64,000 bases of DNA from Streptomyces iranensis (GTDB taxonomy: Bacteria > Actinomycetota > Actinomycetes > Streptomycetales > Streptomycetaceae): NCBI RefSeq assembly GCF_017874715.1, contig NZ_JAGGLR010000034.1:1-64000 (forward strand). The letters are read 5' to 3'. Positions 42,360 to 52,175 of the stretch are shown here, piece after piece; position 1 is the stretch's first letter; every line of letters starts with the position of its first letter. The position numbers and the translations under genes are program-made. The notes beneath the pieces are model-generated. The model saw only the letters and a program-made list of their open reading frames with translations, was not told the DNA's origin and searched no databases.

Positions 42360-43525
42360 TTGCGCGCCATCACGATGCGCTGGACCTGGTTGGTGCCCTC
42401 GTAGATCTGCGTGATCTTGGCATCGCGCATCATCCGCTCGAGCGGGTAGTCGCGGGTGTAGCCGTAGCCGCCGAGCAGCTGGACGGCGTCCGTGGTGATC
42501 TCCATCGCGGCGTCGGAGGCGTAGCACTTGGCCGCGGCGCCGAAGAAGGTCAGATCCTCCTTGCCGCCTCCGAGTGCCACCCGCTCGGACCGGGCCGCCG
42601 CCGCGTAGGTGAGCTGCCGGGCGGCCTCCAGCTTCATCGCCATGTCGGCGAGCATGAACTGGACGCCCTGGAAGTCGCCGATCGGCTTGCCGAACTGCTT
42701 GCGCTCCTGGACGTACCCCTTGGCGTAGTCGAGCGCGCCCTGGGCGATGCCGAGGGCCTGGGCGGCGATGGTGATCCGGGTGTGGTCGAGGGTCTTCATG
42801 GCGGTGGCGAAGCCGGTGCCCTCGGCGCCGATCATCCGGTCGGCGGGGACGCGGACGTTGTCGAGGTAGACCTCGCGGGTCGGGGAGCCCTTGATGCCGA
42901 GCTTCTTCTCCGGGGCGCCGAAGGAGACGCCCGGGTCGGACTTCTCGACGACGAAGGCGGAGATGCCCTTGGAGCGCTTCTCGGGGTCGGTGACGGCCAT
43001 CACCGTGTAGTACTCGGAGACCCCGGCGTTGGTGATCCAGCGCTTGACGCCGTTGAGTACGTAGAAGTCGCCGTCGCGGACCGCCTTGGTCTTCATCCCG
43101 GCCGCGTCCGAGCCCGCGTCCGGCTCGGAGAGGCAGTACGAGAACATCGCGTCGCCCTTGGCGAGCGGGGCCAGGTACTTCTTCTTCAGCTCCTCGGAGC
43201 CGGAGAGGATGACCGGCAGCGAGCCCAGCTTGTTCACCGCGGGGATCAGGGAGGAGGAGGCGCAGACGCGGGAGACCTCCTCGATGACGATCACGGTGGC
43301 CAGCGCGTCCGCGCCCGAGCCGCCGTAGGACTCGGGGACGTGCACCGCGTGGAGGTCGTTCGCGACCAGGGCGTCCAGCGCCTCCTGGGGGAAGCGGGCC
43401 TCCTCGTCGACCTCGGCGGCATACGGGGCTATCTTCGCCTCGGCGAGAGAGCGGACGGCGTCCCGGAGCATGTCGTGCTCTTCGGACGGCCGGTACAGGT
43501 CGAAGTCGTTCACCGAGGACGTCAA
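42350..43525 (-). CDS. Acyl-CoA dehydrogenase
   Basis: This FAD flavoenzyme catalyses the first oxidation step of fatty-acid or branched-chain acyl-CoA degradation. The 391-aa protein has ACAD signatures: FSYCLSEPDAGSDAAGMKT near residue 125, VKRWITNAGVSEYYTVMAV, the FAD-contact QLLGGYGYTRDYPLERMMRDAKI and IYEGTNQVQRIVMARNL at the end, which carries the likely catalytic Glu. TTG 43525 (MTSSVNDFDLYRPSEEHD) is chosen for GGGGAG 8 nt upstream; GTG 43537 and GTG 43513 are in frame too. The chain-length preference is unknown. It is divergent from the UDP-glucose dehydrogenase gene. Confidence 0.92.
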   Translation of the reverse strand: MTSSVNDFDLYRPSEEHDMLRDAVRSLAEAKIAPYAAEVDEEARFPQEALDALVANDLHAVHVPESYGGSGADALATVIVIEEVSRVCASSSLIPAVNKLGSLPVILSGSEELKKKYLAPLAKGDAMFSYCLSEPDAGSDAAGMKTKAVRDGDFYVLNGVKRWITNAGVSEYYTVMAVTDPEKRSKGISAFVVEKSDPGVSFGAPEKKLGIKGSPTREVYLDNVRVPADRMIGAEGTGFATAMKTLDHTRITIAAQALGIAQGALDYAKGYVQERKQFGKPIGDFQGVQFMLADMAMKLEAARQLTYAAAARSERVALGGGKEDLTFFGAAAKCYASDAAMEITTDAVQLLGGYGYTRDYPLERMMRDAKITQIYEGTNQVQRIVMARNLP

Positions 43526-43690
43526 GCCTCTCACTCCCCATAGAGCGCTAACTACCGTTAAGTAACTGAATTCTAGGGGCGAGGCCCCGATAGGTATACG
43601 TGAGCTACCTGACAGAGTCGGCTGAGCCCGTCCCCCGGTCCCGACTATGCTCAGGCACCGCATCTGCGATCGACCGTTCTGGAGCACTGC
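43526..43690. promoter_or_regulatory. Divergent promoter region, acyl-CoA dehydrogenase and UDP-glucose dehydrogenase
   Basis: An AT-richer island (43545-43575) contains the imperfect palindrome CTAAC-TACC-GTTAA, a possible operator for the dehydrogenase gene. TATGCT (43646-43651) is a plausible -10 for the plus-strand gene. Neither site is proven. Confidence 0.35.
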
Positions 43691-45031
43691 ATGGCCCTCA
43701 AGATCACCGTGATCGGCACCGGCTACCTCGGCGCCACCCACGCAGCGGCCATGGCGGAGCTGGGCTTCGAGGTGCTGGGCCTCGACGTCGTGCCCGAGAA
43801 GATCGCGATGCTCACCCAGGGCCGGGTGCCGATGTACGAACCCGGGCTCGAGGAGCTGCTGCGGCGCCACACCGTGGGGATCGAGGGGTCCAGCGGGCGG
43901 CTGCGCTTCACCACCTCCTACGAGGAGGCCGGGGAGTTCGGCGACATCCACTTCATCTGCGTGAACACCCCGCAGAAGCACGGCGAGTACGCCTGTGACA
44001 TGAGCTATGTGAACTCCGCGGTGGAGTCGCTGGCCCCGCATCTGCGCCGCCCCGCGCTGGTCGTGGGCAAGTCCACGGTGCCGGTCGGCAGCGCCGACCT
44101 GCTCGCGGCCCGGCTGGCCGAGCTGGCCCCGGTGGGGGCGGACGCGGAGCTCGCCTGGAACCCGGAGTTCCTGCGCGAGGGGTTCGCCGTCCAGGACACC
44201 CTGCACCCGGACCGGATCGTGGTCGGCGTCGCGGGCGACCGGGCCGAGAAGCTGCTCCGCGAGGTGTACCAGACGCCCATCGGCGAGGGCTCGCCCTTCG
44301 TGGTGACCGACTTCCCGACCGCCGAGCTGGTGAAGGTCGCGGCCAACTCCTTCCTGGCGACCAAGATCTCCTTCATCAACGCGATGGCCGAGGTCTGCGA
44401 GGCCGCGGGCGGCGACGTGGTCAAGCTCGCCGAGGCCATCGGCTACGACGAGCGGATCGGCAAGAAGTTCCTCCGGGCCGGGATCGGCTTCGGCGGCGGC
44501 TGTCTGCCGAAGGACATCCGGGCCTTCATGGCGCGCGCCGGTGAGCTCGGCGCCGACCAGGCGCTGACCTTCCTCCGCGAGGTCGACTCGATCAACATGC
44601 GGCGCCGCGGCCATATGGTCGAGCTGGCCCGCGAGGCCGTCGGCGGCGCCTTCCTGGGCAAGCGGGTCGCGGTGCTGGGCGCGACCTTCAAGCCGGACTC
44701 GGACGACGTCCGGGACTCCCCCGCGCTCAACGTGGCCGGTCAGATACAGCTCCAGGGCGCCCAGGTGACCGTCTTCGACCCCAAGGGCATGGAGAACGCC
44801 CGAGCCCTCTTCCCGACCCTCGCCTACGCCCCGACCGCGGCCGCGGCGGCGGAGGGCGCCCATGCGGTGCTGCACCTCACCGAGTGGCGCGAGTTCCGCG
44901 AGCTGGACCCGGCGAGCCTCGGCAAGGTCGTCGCCGAGCGCCGCATCCTCGACGGGCGCAACGCGCTGGACCCCGACGTCTGGCGGGACGCCGGATGGAC
45001 GTACCGGGCGCTCGGGCGCCCGATGGCGTAG
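43691..45031 (+). CDS. UDP-glucose 6-dehydrogenase
   Basis: This enzyme oxidises UDP-glucose (or a related UDP-sugar) to the uronic acid in two NAD-dependent steps, giving UDP-glucuronate for glycopolymers. The 446-aa protein has the N-terminal Rossmann motif VIGTGYLGATHAAAMAELG, the catalytic Cys271 in GFGGGCLPKDIRAF and Lys-containing TFKPDSDDVRDSPALNV in the C-terminal domain. ATG 43691 has TGGAG upstream. The nearby GT2, GtrA and LCP genes point to envelope polysaccharide. UDP-ManNAc dehydrogenase is an alternative but less like the sequence. Confidence 0.92.
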   Translation: MALKITVIGTGYLGATHAAAMAELGFEVLGLDVVPEKIAMLTQGRVPMYEPGLEELLRRHTVGIEGSSGRLRFTTSYEEAGEFGDIHFICVNTPQKHGEYACDMSYVNSAVESLAPHLRRPALVVGKSTVPVGSADLLAARLAELAPVGADAELAWNPEFLREGFAVQDTLHPDRIVVGVAGDRAEKLLREVYQTPIGEGSPFVVTDFPTAELVKVAANSFLATKISFINAMAEVCEAAGGDVVKLAEAIGYDERIGKKFLRAGIGFGGGCLPKDIRAFMARAGELGADQALTFLREVDSINMRRRGHMVELAREAVGGAFLGKRVAVLGATFKPDSDDVRDSPALNVAGQIQLQGAQVTVFDPKGMENARALFPTLAYAPTAAAAAEGAHAVLHLTEWREFRELDPASLGKVVAERRILDGRNALDPDVWRDAGWTYRALGRPMA

Positions 45032-45095
45032 GACCAAGGCTTCCCGTTTGACGGGGCCCGTTCGGTCAACCCGGGACGGGACCCGAGGAGGAGCC

Positions 45096-45464
45096 ATGGC
45101 CATCGCCAAGTTGATCGTCACCGCCGTCGACTGCCCCGACCCCACCGCGCTCGCCCACTTCTACCAGCGGGTGCTGGGCGGTGAGATCAAGAACGAGGGG
45201 AAGCCCTGGGTTGATCTCCACCTGCCCGACGGGGCACGGCTGGCCTTCCAGGAGGCGCCCGGGTTCGTGGCGCCGAGCTGGCCGTCGGCGAAGGAGTCGC
45301 AGCAGCTGCACTTCGATCTGCGGGTGACCGATATGGCAGCGGCGCAGGAGCGGGTGCTGGCGCTGGGGGCCCGGCCGCTGGACCTCGACGACGAGGGCGG
45401 GAAGCGGGACTTCCGCGTCTTCGCCGACCCGGCGGGGCACCCCTTCTGCCTGATTCATCCCTGA
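45096..45464 (+). CDS. VOC superfamily protein (glyoxalase/dioxygenase fold)
   Basis: This 122-aa protein has the two beta-alpha-beta modules of the vicinal-oxygen-chelate fold: LIVTAVDCPDPTALAHFYQRVLGGEI with DGARLAFQEAPGF, then LHFDLRVTDMAAAQERVLALGA ending GHPFCLI. Metal-binding His and Glu residues are only partly recognisable. The family includes glyoxalases and resistance proteins; no substrate can be named. ATG 45096 has an excellent GAGGAGGAG ribosome binding site. It follows the UDP-glucose dehydrogenase gene by 64 bp and may be cotranscribed. Confidence 0.88.
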   Translation: MAIAKLIVTAVDCPDPTALAHFYQRVLGGEIKNEGKPWVDLHLPDGARLAFQEAPGFVAPSWPSAKESQQLHFDLRVTDMAAAQERVLALGARPLDLDDEGGKRDFRVFADPAGHPFCLIHP

Positions 45465-45480
45465 CCCGTCCCTGAAAACC

Positions 45481-45517
45481 CTCCGCTCCCGCCGGAGGGC
45501 GTCCGGTGGGAGCGGAG
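45481..45517. terminator. Bidirectional terminator between the VOC and phosphoesterase genes
   Basis: CTCCGCTCCC/GGGAGCGGAG (10 bp) encloses, after a single mismatch, CCGGA/TCCGG (5 bp) with a GGGCG loop. It sits between convergent genes. Confidence 0.88.
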
Positions 45518-45527
45518 AGGGATGCTC

Positions 45528-46955
45528 TCAACGGCGGGGGCGGCGGCCCTTCTCCTGCTTCGGCGGGGTCTGGCCGGCGCCCGGGAGGGTCGGCTTGGGC
45601 AGGTTCTCGACGTCCTTCTTCGCCTGCTCCAGCTGCTCGGCCGTGTCATCCGGCAGCCTCGGCGGCTTCGGCGCGGCGTGCGAGAAGCCGAAGACGGAGG
45701 TGAGGTCGCCGAAGGAGCGGCGGCGCCACCGGCTGATGTTGGGCTCCTCGACGCCGGTCAGCCGCTCCAGGAAGCGGAGCACCGAGGTGTGGTCGAACGC
45801 CTCGCCCGCGGCCCAGCCGCCCACCGTCCACGGCGAGACGATCAGGCAGGGCACCCGGAAGCCGCCGCCGATGGGCAGACCGCCCACGAACTCGTCCACG
45901 GTCCCGGCCTTGGGAGTGGGCGGCGGGACATGGTCGAACAGCCCGTCGTTCTCGTCGTAGTTGAGGATGAAGACGGTCTTGCGCCACACCTCGGGGTTGG
46001 AGGCGATCGCCTCGATCTTGGAGGCGACGTAGTCGGCGCCGGCGGCGGGCAGATAGTCCGGGTGCTCGGACTGGGTGCTGGTGGGGATGATCCAGGAGAC
46101 GGTCGGCAGCCGGTCGTTGCGGGCGTCCTCCTCGAAGGTCCCGGCGGGGCTGACGGTCATGCCGCGGTCGTACAGCGGATCGCCGGGCCCCGCATCCCGG
46201 AACTGCTGGAACTGCTCCAGGAGGTTGCAGCCGTAGTCGTCCTCCTCCTGGTACACCTTCCAGCTGATCCCGGCGTTCTGAAGCCGCTCGGCGTACGTCG
46301 TCCAGCGGTACGGCTTGGGCGCCTTGTTCTCCAGGACCGGGCCGCCCTTGACGCCGGCCGGGTCGATGGTGCCCGTCATCCAGTACAGCCGGTTGGGCCA
46401 GGTGGGGCCGAAGACCGAGCAGAAGTAGTTGTCGCAGATGGTGAACGCCTCGGCGAGCGCGAACTGGAACGGGATGTCCGCACGGGTGTGGTAGCCCATG
46501 ACGTACGGACCGTTCTCGCCGTCGGCCTTACGGTGCGCGGGCAGCCACTTGTCCATGGCGCCGTTGTTCCACGCCTCGTGCTGCACCGACCAGGCGTGGC
46601 TGGTGGAGGGGATCGCCTGGGCGCTGGTGGAGTGGGTGTCCAGGTGGAACGGGAGCAGATAGCCGTCCGGGTTCTCCTCGTCCGGCTGGTAGAAGACGGA
46701 CTTGCCGGTGGAGAGGGTCAGGGCGTCCGGGTCGGCGAAGCCGCGGACCCCCTTGAGGGTGCCGAAGTAGTGGTCGAACGAGCGGTTCTCCTGCATCAGC
46801 AGGACGACGTGCTCGATGTCGTGGAGGGAGCCGCCCTTGGCCGGGCCGGCGGCTATCGCCTGCTGCACACTGGGCGGCAGCAGCGACGCCGCCGCGCCCG
46901 CACCGAGCGTGCCGGCGGCGGCACCGAGGAGTCTACGGCGGGTGAAGTCGGGCAT
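45528..46955 (-). CDS. Tat-exported phosphoesterase (phospholipase C/acid phosphatase family)
   Basis: This is a secreted phosphoesterase of the PF04185 family, which includes phospholipase C and acid phosphatases. The twin-arginine signal DFTRRRLLGAAAGTLGAGAA (residues 3-22) implies Tat export folded. The catalytic start is IEHVVLLMQENRSFDHYFGT (about 45-64), with FDHVPPPTPKAGTVDEF and FDHTSVLRFLERLTG as further metal-site segments. The C-terminal 40 residues are Lys/Pro-rich and charged. ATG 46955 has AGAGGCG upstream; the frame is open to 47039. At 475 aa it lacks the extra C-terminal domains of long phospholipases C, so phosphatase activity is equally possible. Confidence 0.87.
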   Translation of the reverse strand: MPDFTRRRLLGAAAGTLGAGAAASLLPPSVQQAIAAGPAKGGSLHDIEHVVLLMQENRSFDHYFGTLKGVRGFADPDALTLSTGKSVFYQPDEENPDGYLLPFHLDTHSTSAQAIPSTSHAWSVQHEAWNNGAMDKWLPAHRKADGENGPYVMGYHTRADIPFQFALAEAFTICDNYFCSVFGPTWPNRLYWMTGTIDPAGVKGGPVLENKAPKPYRWTTYAERLQNAGISWKVYQEEDDYGCNLLEQFQQFRDAGPGDPLYDRGMTVSPAGTFEEDARNDRLPTVSWIIPTSTQSEHPDYLPAAGADYVASKIEAIASNPEVWRKTVFILNYDENDGLFDHVPPPTPKAGTVDEFVGGLPIGGGFRVPCLIVSPWTVGGWAAGEAFDHTSVLRFLERLTGVEEPNISRWRRRSFGDLTSVFGFSHAAPKPPRLPDDTAEQLEQAKKDVENLPKPTLPGAGQTPPKQEKGRRPRR

Positions 46956-47127
46956 AACGCCTCTTTCTCGTTGAGCGCGTGAGAGATCGTCAGACCGCTT
47001 CGACTGTCTCGCCCGCAAGGCAACGAGGAAGAGGAGCATTACGTGAACGATGCATCAAGGCATCGCAAAGGCACCAAGGGCCGCTAAAGGGGCTGTTGGT
47101 GTGTCAGGTGGTGTCGATGCCGTTCAG
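46956..47127. other. 172-bp gap between the phosphoesterase and dipeptidase genes
   Basis: Apart from a relatively AT-rich stretch around 47035-47090 I see no gene or clear signal. It probably carries the phosphoesterase promoter. Confidence 0.4.
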
Positions 47128-48366
<1,239 letters not shown>

Positions 48367-48425
48367 CCTCGTAGTTTCGCGTGGGGCGCGGCGGAAGTCA
48401 CGTGTTGTGGGCGTGTGTGGGGTGG

Positions 48426-48500
48426 GGGCTCCGCCCCCGGACCCCCGCCGCGGGCTCCGCCCCCGGACCCCGCTCCTCAATCGCCGGAGGGGCTTGAATT
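48426..48500. repeat. Dispersed intergenic element (GGGCTCCGCCCCCGGAC), two tandem cores
   Basis: Cores begin at about 48427 and 48452, followed by CGCTCCTCAATCGCCGGAGG. The same element is found at 28061-28200. It lies between purE and the dipeptidase gene and could terminate the purKE transcript. Confidence 0.65.
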
Positions 48501-48524
48501 ACCCCGCTGGAGCTTGAATACGGT

Positions 48525-49049
48525 TCAGTGGCCGAAGCCGAACGAACCCGCCCCGCCCACCTTCGCCCGCAGGCGCTTGCCCTTCTCCGTGGCCTGGGCG
48601 TTGAGTTCGCTCTGGAACTCGCGCATCCGGGACTGGAGCCCGGCGTCGTGCGCGGCCAGGATGCGGGTGGCGAGCAGACCCGCGTTGCGGGCTCCGGCCA
48701 CGGAGACGGTGGCCACCGGCACGCCCGCGGGCATCTGGACGATCGACAGCAGGGAGTCCATGCCGTCGAGGTACTTCAGCGGTACGGGCACCCCGATGAC
48801 CGGCAGCGGGGTGACGGACGCGAGCATGCCCGGGAGGTGGGCGGCGCCGCCCGCGCCGGCGATGATCGCCTTGAGGCCGCGGTCCGCCGCGTTCTCGCCG
48901 TAGGCGACCATCTCGCGGGGCATGCGGTGTGCCGAGACGACATCCACCTCGTACGGGACCTCGAACTCGTCGAGGGCCTTGGCCGCTTCTTCCATGACGG
49001 GCCAGTCGGAGTCGGAGCCCATGACGATGCCGATCACAGGAGCGCTCAT
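48525..49049 (-). CDS. purE: N5-carboxyaminoimidazole ribonucleotide mutase
   Basis: PurE (class I) rearranges N5-CAIR to CAIR in purine biosynthesis. The 174-aa protein has the signature VIGIVMGSDSDWPVMEEAAK, VVSAHRMPREMVAY, the GAGGAAHLPGMLAS loop and VIGVPVPLKYLDGMDSLLSIVQMPAGVPVATV. It makes a cytoplasmic octamer in the family. ATG 49049 overlaps the purK stop (ATGA), so PurK and PurE are translationally coupled. The C-terminal 20 residues (EKGKRLRAKVGGAGSFGFGH) are Gly/Lys-rich and not part of the core fold. Confidence 0.96.
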   Translation of the reverse strand: MSAPVIGIVMGSDSDWPVMEEAAKALDEFEVPYEVDVVSAHRMPREMVAYGENAADRGLKAIIAGAGGAAHLPGMLASVTPLPVIGVPVPLKYLDGMDSLLSIVQMPAGVPVATVSVAGARNAGLLATRILAAHDAGLQSRMREFQSELNAQATEKGKRLRAKVGGAGSFGFGH

Positions 49050-50188
49050 TCGGTGATGGTCCCTCGGAGGTAGTCGGCGGCGTGGCGGCCGCGCTCGCGG
49101 ACGTCGGCCAGGTCGTCGCCGTAGGTGTTGACGTGGCCGACCTTGCGTCCGGGCTTCACGTCCTTGCCGTACATATGGATCTTGAGCGCCGGGTCGCGCG
49201 CCATGCAGTGCAGATACGCCCCGTACATGTCGGGGTAGTCGCCGCCGAGCACATTGGTCATCACCGTCCACCGCGCGCGCGGGCGCGGGTCGCCCAGCGG
49301 GAGGTCGAGCACGGCGCGTATGTGGTTGGCGAACTGGGAGGTGACGGCGCCGTCCTGGGTCCAGTGGCCGGAGTTGTGGGGGCGCATGGCCAGCTCGTTG
49401 ACCAGCAGCCGGCCGTCGCGGGTCTCGAAGAGCTCGACCGCGAGATGGCCGACCACCCCGAGCTCGGCGGCGATCTTCAGCGCCATCTCCTGCGCCTGGC
49501 CGGACAGCTCCTCGGAGAGGCCGGGGGCGGGGGCGATCACGGTGTCACAGACCCCGTTCACCTGGATCGACTCCACGACCGGGTAGGCGACGGCCTGGCC
49601 GTGCGGGGACCGTACGACATTGGCGGCGAGCTCGCGGGCGAAGTCGACCATCTCCTCAGCGAGGACGGGAACGCCCGCGCGGAACGGCTCGGCCGCCTCC
49701 GCCACGCCGCGGACGACCCAGACGCCCTTGCCGTCGTAGCCACCGCGCACCGTCTTGAGGACGACCGGGTATCCGTCGCCCTCCTCCTCCGCGAATCGCG
49801 CCACGTCCTCGGGGTCGGCCACGATGCGGTGGCGGGGGCACGACACACCGGCCGTACGCAGCCGCTCGCGCATCACGCCCTTGTCCTGGGCGTGCAGCAG
49901 CGCCTCGACCCCGGGGCGGATGACCACGCCGTCCGCTTCCAGGGCGCGCAGATGCTCGGCCGGGACATGTTCGTGGTCGAAGGTGACCACCTCACAGCCC
50001 TGTGCGAAGGCACGAAGGGTGTCCAGGTCGCGGTAGTCGCCGATGACGACATCGCTGACCACCTGGGCCGCCGAGTCCTGGGGGGTGTCACTGAGCAGCT
50101 TGAACCTGATACCGAGGGGGATGCCCGCCTCATGGGTCATACGGGCGAGCTGGCCGCCGCCGACCATGCCGACTACCGGGAATGTCAC
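49046..50188 (-). CDS. purK: N5-carboxyaminoimidazole ribonucleotide synthase
   Basis: PurK is an ATP-grasp enzyme converting AIR, bicarbonate and ATP to N5-CAIR, which PurE uses next. The 380-aa protein has the start VVGMVGGGQLARMTHEAG, the ATP-binding loop YPVVLKTVRGGYDGKGVWVV, and the metal-binding ELAMRPHNSGHWTQDGAVTSQF near the C-terminus. GTG 50188 is chosen because TACCCT on the minus strand ends 6 nt upstream, indicating a leaderless mRNA; GGGAGG lies right before the start. The open frame to 50398 is not coding. GtrA is divergent, 162 bp away. Confidence 0.95.
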   Translation of the reverse strand: MTFPVVGMVGGGQLARMTHEAGIPLGIRFKLLSDTPQDSAAQVVSDVVIGDYRDLDTLRAFAQGCEVVTFDHEHVPAEHLRALEADGVVIRPGVEALLHAQDKGVMRERLRTAGVSCPRHRIVADPEDVARFAEEEGDGYPVVLKTVRGGYDGKGVWVVRGVAEAAEPFRAGVPVLAEEMVDFARELAANVVRSPHGQAVAYPVVESIQVNGVCDTVIAPAPGLSEELSGQAQEMALKIAAELGVVGHLAVELFETRDGRLLVNELAMRPHNSGHWTQDGAVTSQFANHIRAVLDLPLGDPRPRARWTVMTNVLGGDYPDMYGAYLHCMARDPALKIHMYGKDVKPGRKVGHVNTYGDDLADVRERGRHAADYLRGTITE

Positions 50189-50194
50189 CCTCCC

Positions 50195-50200
50195 AGGGTA
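50195..50200 (-). promoter_or_regulatory. -10 box for a leaderless purK transcript
   Basis: TACCCT on the minus strand, 6 nt from the GTG start of purK. Confidence 0.55.
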
Positions 50201-50301
50201 ACTTCCCCGTTCGACCGGCCCTGACCTGCGTTGGAGGAACCTCCACATATTCCGCCGGGCCCAGCATCGCGGCCTGAAGGGCGCGGGGCGCGGCCGCTGG
50301 T

Positions 50302-50307
50302 TAGCAT
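50302..50307 (+). promoter_or_regulatory. Possible -10 box for the gtrA-type gene
   Basis: TAGCAT, 43 nt upstream of ATG 50351. The -35 region is not recognisable. Confidence 0.35.
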
Positions 50308-50350
50308 GGGGTGATTGACGACGCCGACGGGACGGGGCTGAACGATCACC

Positions 50351-50878
50351 ATGAGTGGACGGAGCACACTCGGTGGGCTGCGTGCCCGGATGGGGCAACT
50401 GACCCGCGAGATCGCGAAGTTCGGGGTGGTCGGCGGTGCCGGCGTCTTCGTCAATCTCGCGGTGTTCAACCTGGTGCGCGGGGTCACCGAACTCCCCGTG
50501 GTGCGGGCCAGCATCGTGGCCACGGTGGTCGCCACCTGCTTCAACTACCTGGGATACCGGTACTTCACCTACCGGGACCGCGACAAGCAGGGCCGCACCA
50601 AGGAGCTCAGCCTCTTTCTGCTGTTCAGCGCCATCGGCCTGATCATCGAGAACGGTGTGCTCTACACCGCCACATATGGCTTCGGGTGGGACAGCTCACT
50701 CCAGAGCAATGTGTTCAAGTTCCTCGGCATCGGCCTGGGCACCCTCTTCCGCTTCTGGTCCTACCGGACCTGGGTGTTCCGGACGCTGCCCGCGCGGGAG
50801 GCCGTCGAGCGCGCGGAGGCCTTCCTGTCCGAGGCGCCGCCCGCCCAGGCCACCCGGAAACAGACGGTCCGGAAGTAG
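50351..50878 (+). CDS. GtrA family membrane protein
   Basis: GtrA-type proteins are small four-helix membrane proteins linked to moving or using polyprenyl-linked sugars in envelope glycosylation. In these 175 aa the helices fall at about 22-42 (KFGVVGGAGVFVNLAVFNLV), 50-70, 88-108 and 121-141; ATCFNYLGYRYFTYR and GTLFRFWSYRTWVFR are the paired family motifs. ATG 50351; upstream ribosome binding signal is weak. The C-terminal tail is Ala/Glu-rich and cytoplasmic. Which sugar lipid it handles is unknown, though UDP-glucuronate and GDP-mannose are made by genes in the window. Confidence 0.9.
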   Translation: MSGRSTLGGLRARMGQLTREIAKFGVVGGAGVFVNLAVFNLVRGVTELPVVRASIVATVVATCFNYLGYRYFTYRDRDKQGRTKELSLFLLFSAIGLIIENGVLYTATYGFGWDSSLQSNVFKFLGIGLGTLFRFWSYRTWVFRTLPAREAVERAEAFLSEAPPAQATRKQTVRK

Positions 50879-50902
50879 CGCCCCGCGGGACGGCAGGGCC
50901 GC

Positions 50903-52153
50903 TCAGGAGGCCGAGGGGTCCTCGGCCTCCCGGCTGAGGAAGAGCGCGAACACCGGCGGATGCTGCTGGAGCAGCTCCAGCCGGCCGCCGTCCGCCTCCG
51001 CCAGGTCCCGCGCCACGGCGAGCCCGAGCCCCGTGGAGTTGCGTCCGCTGACCGTCCGCTCGAAGACCCGCGCCCCCAGGTCCGGCGACACTCCCGGCCC
51101 CTCGTCGGAGACCTCCACCACGGCCTGGTTGCCGGTGACGCGCGTACGCAGCGCGACGGTGCCGTCACCGTGCATCAGCGAGTTCTCGATCAGCGTGGCC
51201 AGCACCTGCGCGACCGCGCCCGGGGTGCCCACCGCGCGCAGCCCCTTCTTGCCCGAGCGCACGATGGCGCGGCCCTCGCTGCGCGAGGCCGGGCGCCACT
51301 CCTCGATCTGCTGCTTGACGACCTCGTCCAGGTCGAAGGCGACCGCGGAGCCGCTGCGCGGATCGCGCGAATTGGTCAGCAGCCGCTGGACGACATCGGT
51401 GAGCCGCTCCACCTGGCCCAGCGCGATCGTCGCCTCCTCCTTGACCGTCTCCGGGTCGTCGGTGAGCGTGATCTCCTCCAGCCGCATCGACAGCGCGGTC
51501 AGCGGCGTACGGAGCTGGTGGGAGGCGTCGGCGGCCAGCCGCCGCTCGGCGGTGAGCATCCGGGCGATGCGCTCGGCGCTCGCGTCCAGGACATCGGCGA
51601 CCCGGTCCAGCTCCGGCACCCCGTAGCGCCGGTGGCGCGGCCGGGGGTCCCCGGAGCCCAGCCGCTCGGCGGTCTCCGCGAGATCGGTGAGCGGGGCGGA
51701 GAGCCGGTGCGCCTGGCGTACGGCGAGGGCCACCGCGGCGAGCACGGCGAGCAGCGCCACCGCCAGGATGATCAGCATGGTGCGGCCGATCTCGCGGCTC
51801 ACCGTGGAGCGGGACGCCTCGACCCGGACGACCTCGCCCTGCTCCCCCGGTTCCTCGGCGGAGATGACGCTGCCCGTGGGGCGCTTGCCGATCTCCACCG
51901 TGCGGTGGTCGGGCATCCTGATCACGGCGTAGCGGCCGGGCTCGATCTGCTCGCGCAGCACCCTGGGGGTGACCCCCTCGCCGCCCAGCAGCCTGCTGTC
52001 GACGATGCTGACCAGGCGCACGGCGTCGGAGCTCACGCTCTCCTGGGCGCTGTTCTCGATGGTCCGCGTCTCGACGATGACCAGCGACAGGCCGAAGACC
52101 GCGATGACGACGAGCACCACGGCCAGAGTGGAGTTGATCAAGCGACGGCGCAT
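50903..52153 (-). CDS. Two-component sensor histidine kinase
   Basis: This membrane sensor kinase (416 aa) has TM1 (about 7-27), an extracytoplasmic sensor region (28-122), TM2 (about 124-146), a HAMP linker, the phosphoacceptor His212 in ADASHQLRTPLTALSMRLE, and an ATPase domain with IENSLMHG (N box), VEVSDEGPGVSP (G1) and STGLGLAVARDLAEADGG (G2). ATG 52153 starts MRRRLINSTLAVVLVV. The response regulator gene lies 22 bp upstream on the same strand, so they form one operon. The signal is unknown; the sensor domain is short and acidic. A hairpin overlaps the last codons. Confidence 0.93.
   Translation of the reverse strand: MRRRLINSTLAVVLVVIAVFGLSLVIVETRTIENSAQESVSSDAVRLVSIVDSRLLGGEGVTPRVLREQIEPGRYAVIRMPDHRTVEIGKRPTGSVISAEEPGEQGEVVRVEASRSTVSREIGRTMLIILAVALLAVLAAVALAVRQAHRLSAPLTDLAETAERLGSGDPRPRHRRYGVPELDRVADVLDASAERIARMLTAERRLAADASHQLRTPLTALSMRLEEITLTDDPETVKEEATIALGQVERLTDVVQRLLTNSRDPRSGSAVAFDLDEVVKQQIEEWRPASRSEGRAIVRSGKKGLRAVGTPGAVAQVLATLIENSLMHGDGTVALRTRVTGNQAVVEVSDEGPGVSPDLGARVFERTVSGRNSTGLGLAVARDLAEADGGRLELLQQHPPVFALFLSREAEDPSAS
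50906..50930. terminator. Hairpin overlapping the histidine kinase stop codon
   Basis: GGAGGCCGAGG-GGT-CCTCGGCCTCC is a perfect 11-bp stem that includes most of the last eight codons of the kinase gene, only 28 bp past the convergent gtrA-type stop. It may act as a shared terminator whose one arm is coding. Confidence 0.7.
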
Positions 52154-52175
52154 TGCCCTACCGTGTCAGCTCTGG

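Noticed and set aside
45458..45475. Stop-spanning duplication at the VOC gene (TCCCTGA twice, 11 bp apart)
   Set aside because: The matching part is only 7 bp, which is easily chance, so it was left out of the duplication list.
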